Shown in pieces: positions 7,238 through 16,095 of a stretch of 64,000 nucleotides of DNA. The notes under the pieces were generated by a model, which worked only from the letters and a program-made list of their open reading frames with translations, ran no database searches and had not been told where the DNA came from. Location: NCBI GenBank assembly GCA_041737175.1, contig JBGSSF010000021.1:154234-218233 (forward strand), read 5' to 3'. The stretch's first letter is position 1. Every line of letters starts with the position of its first letter. Origin of the DNA: UBA5072 sp041737175 (GTDB lineage: Bacteria; Bacteroidota; Bacteroidia; Bacteroidales; UBA10428). The translations under genes were made by a program, and so were the position numbers.

Positions 7238-9109
7238 CTATTCACTCAACTCCAGCCATCGATCGGTTTTCTGATCGATCAGGCTGATGATTTCACCAAT
7301 GCGGTTTGATTTATGGATCAGTTCCTCGGGTTTCAGTTTACCGCTGTTTAGCAAAGACTCTATTGTGCTTTTTTCCTTTTCGAGGTTTTCGATTTCGGTA
7401 GTAAGTTGTTCAAATTCCTTCTTCTCTTTGTAGCTGAGCTTTTTCCTGGCTGGATTGTCCGGTTCTTTTTCTGCTATGATGGTTGTTTTGGCAATGTCAG
7501 GTGCTTCATTACGCCGGGCATCCATTTCCTGTTTTTTTTGTGATGCCCTGTAATCGCTGTAATTTCCGGGAAAATCATACACAACCCCATCCCCTTCGAA
7601 AACAAAAAGATGATCTACGAGTTTGTCCATGAAAAACCTGTCATGTGAGACAATGATCAGGCACCCGTCAAAATTCTTAAGATATTCTTCGAATGCATTC
7701 AGCGTGACAATATCAAAATCATTGGTCGGCTCATCCAGGACCAGAAAGTTCGGATTGCGCATCAATACGGTCATCAGGTATAGACGTCGCTTTTCTCCGC
7801 CGCTGAGTTTCTCCACCTGTACATACTGCATTTCAGGGGTAAATAAAAAATGACCGAGAAACTGTGTAATGGATAGCTGACGGCCATCGCCCAGTATAAT
7901 TACTTCAGCAATGTCCTTCATAACATCAATAACCCGCTGTCCAGGCTTAAAATCAAGGCCTTGCTGCTGGTAATAGCCATAAACCACGGTTTCTCCCTGG
8001 TTCAATGTACCCGAATCAGGTTGCAGCTGTTGTGTGATTAAATTGAGAAAGGTTGTCTTTCCTGTTCCGTTTCGCCCGATAATGCCCAGTTTTTCACCTC
8101 TGGTAAAAGTGTAGGAAAAATCATCCAGGATTACTGTTTTTCCAAAGCTTTTGGATACATTTTCAAGCACCAGTATTTTTTTCCCCAGGCGTGATGTCTC
8201 CACGTTGATCTCCACCTGCCGGTCATTGCGCCGGTATTCCGATTGTTCTTTCAGTTGATAAAAGGCATCGATCCGGTATTTTGCTTTGGTTGTGCGGGCC
8301 TTCGGCATCCGGCGCATCCATTCGAGCTCAGTGCGGAGGAGATTTTGGGCTTTTTCAGTCATTTGCATTTTACTCATCAGCCGCTCATCCCGTTTCCGCA
8401 GAAAAGCCGAATAATTGCCCACGTATGAATAAGACGATTTCTCATCTATTTCAATGATATCATTGCAGATCCGTTCCAAAAAATACCGGTCGTGGGTGAC
8501 CATGAGCAAAGTAACTTTCGATTTCAGCAGGTATTCTTCCAGCCACTCGATCATATCGAGATCGAGGTGGTTGGTCGGCTCATCGAGAATCAGCAATTGC
8601 GGTTCATTGATCAAAACAACTGCCAGGGCCAGTCGCTTTACCTGACCGCCCGACAGCGTCCCAACCAGTTGATCTTCGTCCTCGAGTCTGAGAATGCTCA
8701 ACATCTGCCTGATTTTCGCATCAAGATCCCATGCCTGGTGAAAATCCATGCGGGCGGAAACTTCAACAAGTTCCTTTTGATGATGCAGGTGCAAGGCAAG
8801 CTCATAATCCCGCACAGTCTCCATCAGTATGCCCGGCGCTCCGTATACAGCCTGAAACACGGTGAGGTCCGGATCGAACTGTGGATCCTGCCGGAGGTAA
8901 CCCGTTTTAATGTCCCTGATAAGATAGCAGGTGCCCGAATCAAATGAATCCAGGCCTGCCAGAATGTTGAGCAGGGTAGTTTTTCCGGAACCGTTTTTAG
9001 CGATCAGGGCAACCTTACGTCCTTCGTTCACAACAAAACCAATGTTGTTAAATAGGGTAATATCTCCGAAGGATTTGGAGGCATTTTCAACCTGAATGTA
9101 TGTACTCAT
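7238..9109 (-). CDS. ABC-F family ATPase (Uup/EttA-like)
   Basis: The 623-residue soluble protein has two ABC cassettes and no membrane domain. Cassette 1 has Walker A GKNGSGKTTL-type sequence near residue 40, signature LSGGQVKRL and Walker B LLILDEPTNHLD. Cassette 2 has GRNGTGKTTF, LSGGEKRRL and FLVLDEPTNDFD. An inter-domain linker contains the RMPKARTTKAKYR motif typical of the Uup branch. The C-terminal about 80 residues form a charged coiled coil (LSYKEKKEFEQLTTEIENLEKE), also Uup-like. ABC-F proteins act on the ribosome or on branched DNA. The gene starts 5 bp after the RluA-type gene, suggesting co-transcription. Confidence 0.92.
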   Translation of the reverse strand: MSTYIQVENASKSFGDITLFNNIGFVVNEGRKVALIAKNGSGKTTLLNILAGLDSFDSGTCYLIRDIKTGYLRQDPQFDPDLTVFQAVYGAPGILMETVRDYELALHLHHQKELVEVSARMDFHQAWDLDAKIRQMLSILRLEDEDQLVGTLSGGQVKRLALAVVLINEPQLLILDEPTNHLDLDMIEWLEEYLLKSKVTLLMVTHDRYFLERICNDIIEIDEKSSYSYVGNYSAFLRKRDERLMSKMQMTEKAQNLLRTELEWMRRMPKARTTKAKYRIDAFYQLKEQSEYRRNDRQVEINVETSRLGKKILVLENVSKSFGKTVILDDFSYTFTRGEKLGIIGRNGTGKTTFLNLITQQLQPDSGTLNQGETVVYGYYQQQGLDFKPGQRVIDVMKDIAEVIILGDGRQLSITQFLGHFLFTPEMQYVQVEKLSGGEKRRLYLMTVLMRNPNFLVLDEPTNDFDIVTLNAFEEYLKNFDGCLIIVSHDRFFMDKLVDHLFVFEGDGVVYDFPGNYSDYRASQKKQEMDARRNEAPDIAKTTIIAEKEPDNPARKKLSYKEKKEFEQLTTEIENLEKEKSTIESLLNSGKLKPEELIHKSNRIGEIISLIDQKTDRWLELSE

Positions 9110-9114
9110 AATTG

Positions 9115-9942
9115 TTACTGTTGAAACACCCTCTGAAACCTGGCGGGAATACCGGATGTGAAACGTAACGCTTCTCCTGTCACCGGGTGCAGAAATGCAA
9201 GTGCGCTGGCATGCAAGCCCAGCCGGCCTATCGGGTTTTGCTTTGATCCGTATTTTTTATCCCCTGCCACGCTGTGTCCTATGTCCTGCATATGTACCCG
9301 GATCTGGTTTTTCTTTCCTGTCTCAAGATTGACTTCAAGCAGGGCAAAATTCTTGCCCTGCCTGATGGTTTTGTAATGGGTGATGGCCAGTTCACCTTTG
9401 GCGGGATCCTGGCTGGAATACATGATAAAAGCCTTGCTCTCGAAAAGATAGGATTTAATGGTGCCTTCCTGCTTTTCCATAATCCCTTCCACCAGGGCAA
9501 CATAGGTACGTTCCCTGATGTCGGACTGCCACCCTGTCTGCAAAGTGCGTTGCACCTCCTCACTTTTGGCGAAGATCAACAGTCCCGAAGTGTCCCTGTC
9601 GAGCCGATGCACAATGAAAATCTTACCATCGGGATTTTGCTGTTTCAGGTAAGCGCTTAACAGGCTATAGGCGGTAACATGTTCACTTCCTGCGGACATC
9701 GAAAGCAATCCCGCCTGCTTATCGATCACGATCAGATGCTCGTCTTCGAAAACAATATGAAAGTACCGGTGCAGATCTCCTTCCTGCCTTCGTTCCCCCT
9801 TAACGACAACCTGCTGCCCGGGTTGCAGAGCGTAATTGAATTGGGACACAGGTTTCCCGTCAACCCACACCTGCTTAAACCGGAGCAATGATTTAATATT
9901 GTCACGGCTTTTACCCTGCAGGTTCTGAAGCAGGAACTGCAT
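9115..9942 (-). CDS. RluA-family pseudouridine synthase with S4-like start
   Basis: The catalytic domain carries the RluA motif HRLDRDTSGLLIF with the essential Asp, and the C-terminal GRLGLHASALAFLHP motif. The first about 70 residues resemble an S4 RNA-binding domain (SRDNIKSLLRFKQVWVDGKPV). The start is uncertain. The ATG at 9942 gives 275 residues, but the conserved region seems to begin slightly upstream (about 9990), and an ATG at 10032 would lie 46 bp inside the preceding gene. It probably modifies uridines in rRNA or tRNA. It is tightly linked to the TIM-barrel gene upstream and ABC-F downstream. Confidence 0.88.
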   Translation of the reverse strand: MQFLLQNLQGKSRDNIKSLLRFKQVWVDGKPVSQFNYALQPGQQVVVKGERRQEGDLHRYFHIVFEDEHLIVIDKQAGLLSMSAGSEHVTAYSLLSAYLKQQNPDGKIFIVHRLDRDTSGLLIFAKSEEVQRTLQTGWQSDIRERTYVALVEGIMEKQEGTIKSYLFESKAFIMYSSQDPAKGELAITHYKTIRQGKNFALLEVNLETGKKNQIRVHMQDIGHSVAGDKKYGSKQNPIGRLGLHASALAFLHPVTGEALRFTSGIPARFQRVFQQ

Positions 9943-9986
9943 CAGAACACCACTTTCACTGACATCTAAGAGGATGTCCTTCTGTC

Positions 9987-10898
9987 TTAGTATCCCCACT
10001 TTTTCATTACGGCCAGGTCTGCTTTGACACATTCCATAGGCGTTTTACCCTGGTATGACTCCTGTTCGATGATATAACAGGTTGTGCCTCCGATTTTTGT
10101 AGCCAGATCAACTACCTCCCGGCAATTGATAACACCTTCCCCGAGAATGCAGCTTTCATACTCACTTTCACTACCGGCAGGAGCTTTGATTTCATCCTTC
10201 ACATGGATGTTTTCAAACCGGCCAGGATATTGGTTTATGACATCCAATGCCTTGGCACCGGCGTTGTACATGTTGCCAATATCCAGCTGAACCACAACCA
10301 GGTTGGGATCAATGTTTTTCATGATAATATCGAAAACCTTCTCATCATTCAGCTTCTGGCTGAATTCAAAATCATGGTTGTGATAGCCGTATTTCATCCC
10401 TGATTTTATGCAAAGCTCCCCGCATTTGTTGAACACATCCATGTACTGCCTCAGGTTGTCATAGGAATTCCGCATGCTTTCATCCATCCAGGGGCTGACT
10501 ACATATTTCTGCTGAAGAACTGCGGCATCTTCCACGGTGTACTTCCATTCATCGGTAAAATCCTTTTTCGTCACGTCCCAATGCTGTGGTCCCATTACTG
10601 TATGTCCGCTTACCATTTTCAGACCCAGATCGTCCAGCACTTTCTTGAACTCGGTGGCTGACCATCCGTAGAATTTCCGGTTGACATAACTGGCATGTTC
10701 CAGGTGAACATAGCCCATATCAGCGATTTGTTTCAAAGACCCCAGGGGATCTTTGGCCATATCATCACGCACACTATAGAGTTGCACACCAACGGTCCGG
10801 GCAACAATTCCGGAGCCAAAAACCGGTTGGCGCAAAACAGCGACTCCGGCAGCTGCAAGAGCTCCGGTTTTCAGGAAAGTCCTTCTTGATGTTTTCAT
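9987..10898 (-). CDS. Tat-exported sugar phosphate isomerase/epimerase-like TIM-barrel protein
   Basis: The 303-residue protein starts with a twin-arginine signal (SRRTFLKTGALAAAGVAVL), so it is exported folded. The rest is an AP endonuclease family 2/xylose isomerase-like TIM barrel: GVQLYSVRDDM near the start, YHNHDFEF in the middle and VVQLDIGNMYNAG followed by HVKDE with metal-binding His, Asp and Glu. Family members are sugar isomerases, epimerases or related lyases; the substrate cannot be read from sequence. It lies between the hexokinase and RluA genes on the same strand, separated from hexokinase by a 7-bp repeat array. Confidence 0.87.
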   Translation of the reverse strand: MKTSRRTFLKTGALAAAGVAVLRQPVFGSGIVARTVGVQLYSVRDDMAKDPLGSLKQIADMGYVHLEHASYVNRKFYGWSATEFKKVLDDLGLKMVSGHTVMGPQHWDVTKKDFTDEWKYTVEDAAVLQQKYVVSPWMDESMRNSYDNLRQYMDVFNKCGELCIKSGMKYGYHNHDFEFSQKLNDEKVFDIIMKNIDPNLVVVQLDIGNMYNAGAKALDVINQYPGRFENIHVKDEIKAPAGSESEYESCILGEGVINCREVVDLATKIGGTTCYIIEQESYQGKTPMECVKADLAVMKKWGY

Positions 10899-10913
10899 AA
10901 CAGATATTTTTAG

Positions 10914-10951
10914 TTATTCACTATTCACTATTCTCTATTCACTTTTCACTA
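10914..10951 (-). repeat. Heptamer tandem array A (sense unit AGTGAAT)
   Basis: Five 7-bp units (plus strand CTATTCA with point variants) run from 10914 to 10948, and the next three bases are the TAG stop of the hexokinase gene read on the minus strand. The sense-strand unit contains TGA and TAG. Because 7 is not a multiple of 3, three consecutive units give a stop in every frame. Confidence 0.8.
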
Positions 10952-12148
10952 AGAAAGCACTGCCATAGCCGCACCGATCAGATTGGCATTTTCCATTTGC
11001 GCAATCTTCACTTCGATATGGGCCAGATTCAGCTTCTGCAATACTTCTTGTATGGCATGATCTACAATGTCGGCATAAGATGCCCGTCCGGTTTTGACCT
11101 TGCTCCAGAATAAACTACCTTCGGCCAGAACCTGTACTTTTTTTATTTTCGGATTGGCGGCATGGAGATTTTGTACCAATCCCGACAGAGAAGCAGCCAC
11201 TAGCCTGGCTGACCTTTCATAAATCTGGTAGGCAACTTCAACATACTCTTCTTTAAACTGCGAAGGATTGTTGATCATCCTGGAAAGGTCAACTGCACTC
11301 AGATTTTCATCCAGTTTCTCGCCGGGAAATGCGGCTTTGAATACACGACCAAGGTACATTCCGGAAACCGCCTTTTCGAAACGCTGGCCACCTTTGTTAT
11401 CCGATGCTGCATCCACTTCATCATCGAAGGATGTCAGGTGAGGTGGATGAAAGTTGCCTGATTCAAGATTCACGGGCGTTTCCCCCGACCATTCCTTCAT
11501 ATCCTTGATTTTGGGTATATAGTCCGATGGAAAAAAGGCAGCCATATTGGTGCCTGTACCGACAATTATTCCGATATAGGCATCATACCCGGGGTTTAAT
11601 AATCCGGCAAACAGGCTTGTAATCGTATCATTGACAACCTTTATTTTGGTGAAATGCAGATTGGTGTTCTTATTCAGATAATCCAGCAAAGGTTTGCCAA
11701 TGGGTTGTCCTTCCATTTGATCGATATGTACTCCCTTTGTCCACTTGATCAGTTCTGCATCACCGTCGGTGAGCGACTTGGCGGGATAGGAGAAACAATA
11801 GCCAATCGGCGTGTCTTTGGGTATGTTAACCTGCCTTAATGTATTGGCTTGCGCACTGAAAAGATCTTCTTTGGTGAACTCCTTTTTCTTCATCTCGGTA
11901 ATGTCTCTTTCAGCTGAACCGGGAATGGAAGTTTCTTTACCGACTGAAACCGTGGCTACCCTGAAATTGGTACCCCCCAGGTCAAAAACTGTTGCATGAC
12001 CCTTAATTCCGTCCTTTTTGGGATGAATATAGGTGGGGAGGCCTTTTATTTCCGTACCCTCTTTCTTCAACCCTGTCACTATTTTATTTGTCAGATCGTT
12101 AGCTATGTCAGCCAATTGATCAACATTCAGGCTAAATTTATTTTTCAT
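10949..12148 (-). CDS. Hexokinase (eukaryotic-type family)
   Basis: The 399-residue product phosphorylates glucose or related hexoses with ATP in the cytosol. It belongs to the eukaryotic hexokinase family and not to bacterial glucokinases or ROK kinases: phosphate 1 motif FDLGGTNFRVATV near residue 55, sugar-binding motif GYCFSYPAKS near 115, KVVNDTITSL with the catalytic Asp, IGIIVGTGTNMA, and C-terminal LAEGSLFW. The length is close to a single hexokinase unit of about 400-460 residues. Such enzymes are known from Bacteroides. A good -33/-7 promoter lies at 12184-12214, and a divergent MFS gene follows. Confidence 0.92.
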   Translation of the reverse strand: MKNKFSLNVDQLADIANDLTNKIVTGLKKEGTEIKGLPTYIHPKKDGIKGHATVFDLGGTNFRVATVSVGKETSIPGSAERDITEMKKKEFTKEDLFSAQANTLRQVNIPKDTPIGYCFSYPAKSLTDGDAELIKWTKGVHIDQMEGQPIGKPLLDYLNKNTNLHFTKIKVVNDTITSLFAGLLNPGYDAYIGIIVGTGTNMAAFFPSDYIPKIKDMKEWSGETPVNLESGNFHPPHLTSFDDEVDAASDNKGGQRFEKAVSGMYLGRVFKAAFPGEKLDENLSAVDLSRMINNPSQFKEEYVEVAYQIYERSARLVAASLSGLVQNLHAANPKIKKVQVLAEGSLFWSKVKTGRASYADIVDHAIQEVLQKLNLAHIEVKIAQMENANLIGAAMAVLS

Positions 12149-12183
12149 CGCGAACTGTTTTTAGAGGTTCTCAATCAAGTCCT

Positions 12184-12214
12184 AAAAGTATATAAAACCA
12201 TTTGTTTTACAAAA
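12184..12214 (-). promoter_or_regulatory. Putative Bacteroidota promoter of hexokinase
   Basis: On the minus strand TTTG (12211-12214) is followed after 19 nt by TACTTTTA (12184-12191), one mismatch from the -33 TTTG / -7 TAnnTTTG consensus with correct spacing. The predicted transcription start is near 12178, about 30 nt before the hexokinase ATG. Confidence 0.5.
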
Positions 12215-12265
12215 AATTAAAACTGTTTCCTATTTTTACCGCCGTAATCCATTCCCGTTTCCAGC

Positions 12266-13564
12266 ATGACCCTTAATAACTTGTTTCCGAAGAACTTAGA
12301 ATCTATACAGCACATATTTTCCTCGCTCCGGTCACGAAATTACAGAATTTATTTCACCGGACAGGGCATCTCACTGATCGGAACCTGGATGCAAAACATA
12401 GCCATGAGCTGGTTGGTTTACAGGCTTACCGGATCGGTGTTTTTACTGGGACTGATCGGGTTTACCAGCCAGATCCCCACTTTTGTCCTGGCGCCTTTTA
12501 CCGGAGTTTTGACCGACCGCCACAACCGGCAAAGGATCATGCTGCTGGCCCAGGTGTTTTTCATGGCACAGGCATTGGTTATGGCACTCCTGGTTTTGTT
12601 CAATGTGATTGAGGTATGGCACCTGATCGTATTAAGCCTCGTTTTTGGAATAATCAGCGCTTTCGATGCTCCTGCCAGGCAATCGCTGGTGGTTGACCTG
12701 ATTGGTGATCCGAAAAACCTGGGGAATGCCATAGCGCTCAATTCTGCGCTTTTTAACGGGGCTCGTCTGATTGGTCCTGCCATTGCAGGGATCACCATTG
12801 CAGCCGTCGGCGAAGGTATCTGTTTCCTGTTAAATACCTTAAGCTTTCTTGCCGTGATTATTGCCCTGCTGATGTTAAACATCCCCATGAAACCGGGGAC
12901 AAAAAAGGTTGAAAAATTTAAGGACGGTTTTATGGCGGGTGTTCACTATACCTTTCAGTCTGTTCCCATCAGAACCATGATTATTCTGCTGGTTTTTTTG
13001 AGCATGGCAGGATTCCCTTTCATTATTCTTTTGCCTGCTTATGCAAAAGAAATACTGCATGGCAGCTCCGATACCCTGGGATTTCTCATGTCGGCACTGG
13101 GCGCAGGAGCCCTCACTGGTGCCTTGTTTATGGCATCACGTAAATCAGTGATCGGACTTGGCGGCATCATTTCATGGAATGTTGTTTTGCTGGGCCTGTC
13201 GCTTGTCCTCGCCTCTTTTTCAACCCGAATGCATTATTCCCTCATCGTTTTTTTCTTTGGCGGATTGTCGATGATCCTGTCACTTGCCGCCATCAACACC
13301 ATGCTGCAAATCATTGCTGATGAGGACAAACGCGGACGGGTCATGAGTTTTTATGCCATGGCTTTAATGGGAACAACTCCCATTGGTAACCTCCTGGCAG
13401 GTGCCGTCGCCAGCGGTATCGGCATTTCGTTTACCCTGCTCGCGGGAGGCATTATCACCATCCTTACCGGAATAGGTTTCCAGTTGCATCGCAAGACGCT
13501 GAGGAAGTATGTTCATCCCATTTATATCGACCGGGGTATCCTCCCGCAAATACCGGTTGACTAA
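12266..13564 (+). CDS. MFS transporter, EntS/DUF894-like
   Basis: The 432-residue protein has 12 predicted membrane helices. The motif-A-like loop GVLTDRHNRQRIM after helix 2 and FDAPARQSLVVDLIG in the loop after helix 4 are hallmarks of the enterobactin exporter EntS/macrolide-efflux-like group. GNAIALNSALFNGARLIGPAIAG follows in helix 5. It probably exports a small molecule by proton antiport; the substrate is unknown. It is divergent from hexokinase and 107 bp upstream of a TonB receptor on the same strand. Confidence 0.87.
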   Translation: MTLNNLFPKNLESIQHIFSSLRSRNYRIYFTGQGISLIGTWMQNIAMSWLVYRLTGSVFLLGLIGFTSQIPTFVLAPFTGVLTDRHNRQRIMLLAQVFFMAQALVMALLVLFNVIEVWHLIVLSLVFGIISAFDAPARQSLVVDLIGDPKNLGNAIALNSALFNGARLIGPAIAGITIAAVGEGICFLLNTLSFLAVIIALLMLNIPMKPGTKKVEKFKDGFMAGVHYTFQSVPIRTMIILLVFLSMAGFPFIILLPAYAKEILHGSSDTLGFLMSALGAGALTGALFMASRKSVIGLGGIISWNVVLLGLSLVLASFSTRMHYSLIVFFFGGLSMILSLAAINTMLQIIADEDKRGRVMSFYAMALMGTTPIGNLLAGAVASGIGISFTLLAGGIITILTGIGFQLHRKTLRKYVHPIYIDRGILPQIPVD

Positions 13565-13671
13565 AAACCGATGCCGGTAATCTGAAAAAGAATCAACCCG
13601 CATGTCTGCAACTATTTCTATTTATTCCTGTCTTTATTACCAACAATCCGGTTTTTTCAACACCTATTGAC

Positions 13672-16065
13672 ATGAAACCCACCCTGCGCGTAATAATTGC
13701 ATGCGCTATTCTATGGATAGCTTCCGGCCATTCAGTTCATGCACAGAAAGTTGTGCAAACCATCAAGGGAACCGTCACCGATAAGGAATCAAGGACTGCC
13801 CTGCCGGGTGCTACGGTTTATCTCGACAATACCAGCCCGGTAAAAGGAACCCTGACCGATGAAAATGGGAACTTCAGACTTGAAAATGTGGAAACGGGAC
13901 GGATCCGGCTTTGCATACGATATCTGGGTTACGAATCCATCTGCCTTGAAAACCTTAATCTTACATCGGGTAAAGAACTTGTGCTGAATATCGGCATGGA
14001 AGAAGCGCTTACGAAAATTGACGAGGTAGTGGTTAAAGCCAATGAACGCAAAAGCGCAACGGTCAATACCATGTCATCCATCAGTACACGCACCTTCTCA
14101 GTTGAGGAAACCCAGCGATACGCCGGCGTGCGGAACGATGTTGCCCGCATGGCCATTAATTATGCCGGAGTTTCTGCCGGAAACGATGCCACCAATGAAA
14201 TCATTATCCGGGGAAATGCCCCCGGCGGATTGCTCTGGCAGCTTGAAGGCGTGGAAATATCAAATCCAAACCATTTCGGGTTTATGGGAGCTACCGGAGG
14301 TCCTGTAGGAATGCTCAATAACAATACACTCAGTAACTCCGACTTCCTTACGGGCGCCTTTGCCGCAGAATATGGCAATGCTGTTTCAGGTGTATTCGAC
14401 CTCAGGATGCGTGAGGGCAATCATGACAAGCATGAATTTCTCGGACAGGTTGGTTTCAACGGTTTTGAACTGGGCGCTGAAGGTCCCGTTTCAAAGAAAG
14501 GCAACGCTTCATACCTGATCAATTATCGCTATTCAACCCTGGGATTATTCCATTTGCTGGGTATTAACTTTGGCACCGGTACGGCTATCCCGGAATACCA
14601 GGACGTCAGTTTTAAAATCACCTCCCGCCTGGGCAAAGGAAAGGTCTCTCTCTTTGGTTTGGGAGGGATAAGCGCCATTGATCTGCTTTACAGCAAAACC
14701 GATTCTGCGGATCAGGAGAATTTTTATGAGAGTGAAGGATTTGACATATACAACAGCAACCGGCAGGGTGTTGTCGGATTGAATTACTTCCGGCGACTGG
14801 GGGACAAAACCTATGCGGAACTGACATTATCTGCCGATGCCCTGCAGAATAAATCAAGGATTGATACTGTGCTTTCCGAGACTGAATCTAAGCGCCTGTT
14901 TGAGCTCACCGATTTTAACACCCGGAACTATGCCGCCAACCTGAGCATCAGCAGCAAATTCAGCAGCAGGCTTAATACACGCGTTGGCCTGGAAATGAGA
15001 AGCATGAATTTCTCACTCAAGGACAGCGTTTACCTGAGCAAGTACGGATCCTTCTTCAATATATACGATGATAAGGGAAGCACAACGCTAACCAGAGCCT
15101 ATGCAGAATTCAACCTGAAACTGGCCGATATCGTGTCGCTTAGCGGAGGAGTGCATGCCATTGGATTGAGCCTGAACGGCGAATTCAATGTGGAACCCCG
15201 TGTGGCCATTAAATATAAGCCTTTTGCAAAGCATTCCCTGAGTCTAGGATATGGAAATCACAGCAAAATGCTTCCCATGTTTGTCTATTACAGGCGCATC
15301 GACCTGAATGCCCAGGATTACGTTCAACCCAATAAAGATCTGGGTATGCTGAAGGCCAATCATTTTGTGGCCACCTGGGACTGGCAGATCAATGCTTTTA
15401 CCAGAATTAAGGTGGAAGGGTATTACCAGCATTTGTACGACGTGGCCATAGAAGAAAAACCAGGCAATTTTTCCATGTTGAACAACAATTCCTTCCAGTT
15501 CATTATCCCCGACACCATGGTAAATGGCGGTACCGGCAACAACAAAGGATTCGAGTTCACCGTGGAAAGATTTCTGAACAAGGGGTTTTATTATTTGCTG
15601 ACTGCTTCGGTTTTTGACTCCAGGTATAAAGGCAGCGACGGCATCGAGCGGTCCACGGCATTTGACGGAGGTTATGTTTTCAATAGCCTGGCGGGAAAAG
15701 AATTCAGGTTAAAAGGGAAAAACGAGTCGAAGAAGAGTTATATTTCAGTTGATATAAAGCTGACTGCTGCCGGGGGACAGCGCTACACGCCGGTCGACAT
15801 CCAGGAATCAGTTGTAAAAGGAGAAACGGTCTACGATGATGACCGGGCTTACCGTGAAAAATTCAAAGACTACTTCCGGTTCGATATTAAAATTGCCTGG
15901 CGGATGGACAATCCGAAATTCTCGCAGGAGTTTGCTTTTGATATACAGAATGTGACAAACCGCAAAAATCCGTTGTACATGCAATACAACAAAAAAACGG
16001 GGAAAACCGAGTTTATCAACCAGCTCACGATTTTTCCCGTTGCCCAGTACCGGATTATGTTTTAA
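13672..16065 (+). CDS. TonB-dependent receptor
   Basis: The 797-residue outer membrane protein has a signal peptide (MKPTLRVIIACAILWIASGHSVHAQ), a CarboxypepD regulatory-like beta sandwich (about 28-115, VTDKESRTALPGATVYLDN), a plug domain (about 120-245, GNDATNEIIIRGNAPGGLLWQLEGVEISNPNHF) and a C-terminal beta barrel ending in an aromatic residue (YRIMF). It lacks the length of SusC (about 1000 aa) and no SusD gene adjoins it. It is therefore more likely a metal-chelate, vitamin or peptide receptor. The neighbouring exporter gene on the same strand might be functionally linked, but nothing proves it. Confidence 0.9.
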   Translation: MKPTLRVIIACAILWIASGHSVHAQKVVQTIKGTVTDKESRTALPGATVYLDNTSPVKGTLTDENGNFRLENVETGRIRLCIRYLGYESICLENLNLTSGKELVLNIGMEEALTKIDEVVVKANERKSATVNTMSSISTRTFSVEETQRYAGVRNDVARMAINYAGVSAGNDATNEIIIRGNAPGGLLWQLEGVEISNPNHFGFMGATGGPVGMLNNNTLSNSDFLTGAFAAEYGNAVSGVFDLRMREGNHDKHEFLGQVGFNGFELGAEGPVSKKGNASYLINYRYSTLGLFHLLGINFGTGTAIPEYQDVSFKITSRLGKGKVSLFGLGGISAIDLLYSKTDSADQENFYESEGFDIYNSNRQGVVGLNYFRRLGDKTYAELTLSADALQNKSRIDTVLSETESKRLFELTDFNTRNYAANLSISSKFSSRLNTRVGLEMRSMNFSLKDSVYLSKYGSFFNIYDDKGSTTLTRAYAEFNLKLADIVSLSGGVHAIGLSLNGEFNVEPRVAIKYKPFAKHSLSLGYGNHSKMLPMFVYYRRIDLNAQDYVQPNKDLGMLKANHFVATWDWQINAFTRIKVEGYYQHLYDVAIEEKPGNFSMLNNNSFQFIIPDTMVNGGTGNNKGFEFTVERFLNKGFYYLLTASVFDSRYKGSDGIERSTAFDGGYVFNSLAGKEFRLKGKNESKKSYISVDIKLTAAGGQRYTPVDIQESVVKGETVYDDDRAYREKFKDYFRFDIKIAWRMDNPKFSQEFAFDIQNVTNRKNPLYMQYNKKTGKTEFINQLTIFPVAQYRIMF

Positions 16066-16095
16066 GAATACATGCACGTATAAATGATATAAACA

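Noticed and set aside
13672..16065. SusC of a polysaccharide utilisation locus
   Set aside because: At 797 residues it is shorter than SusC, no SusD gene follows, and the neighbours are an exporter and a TPR protein.
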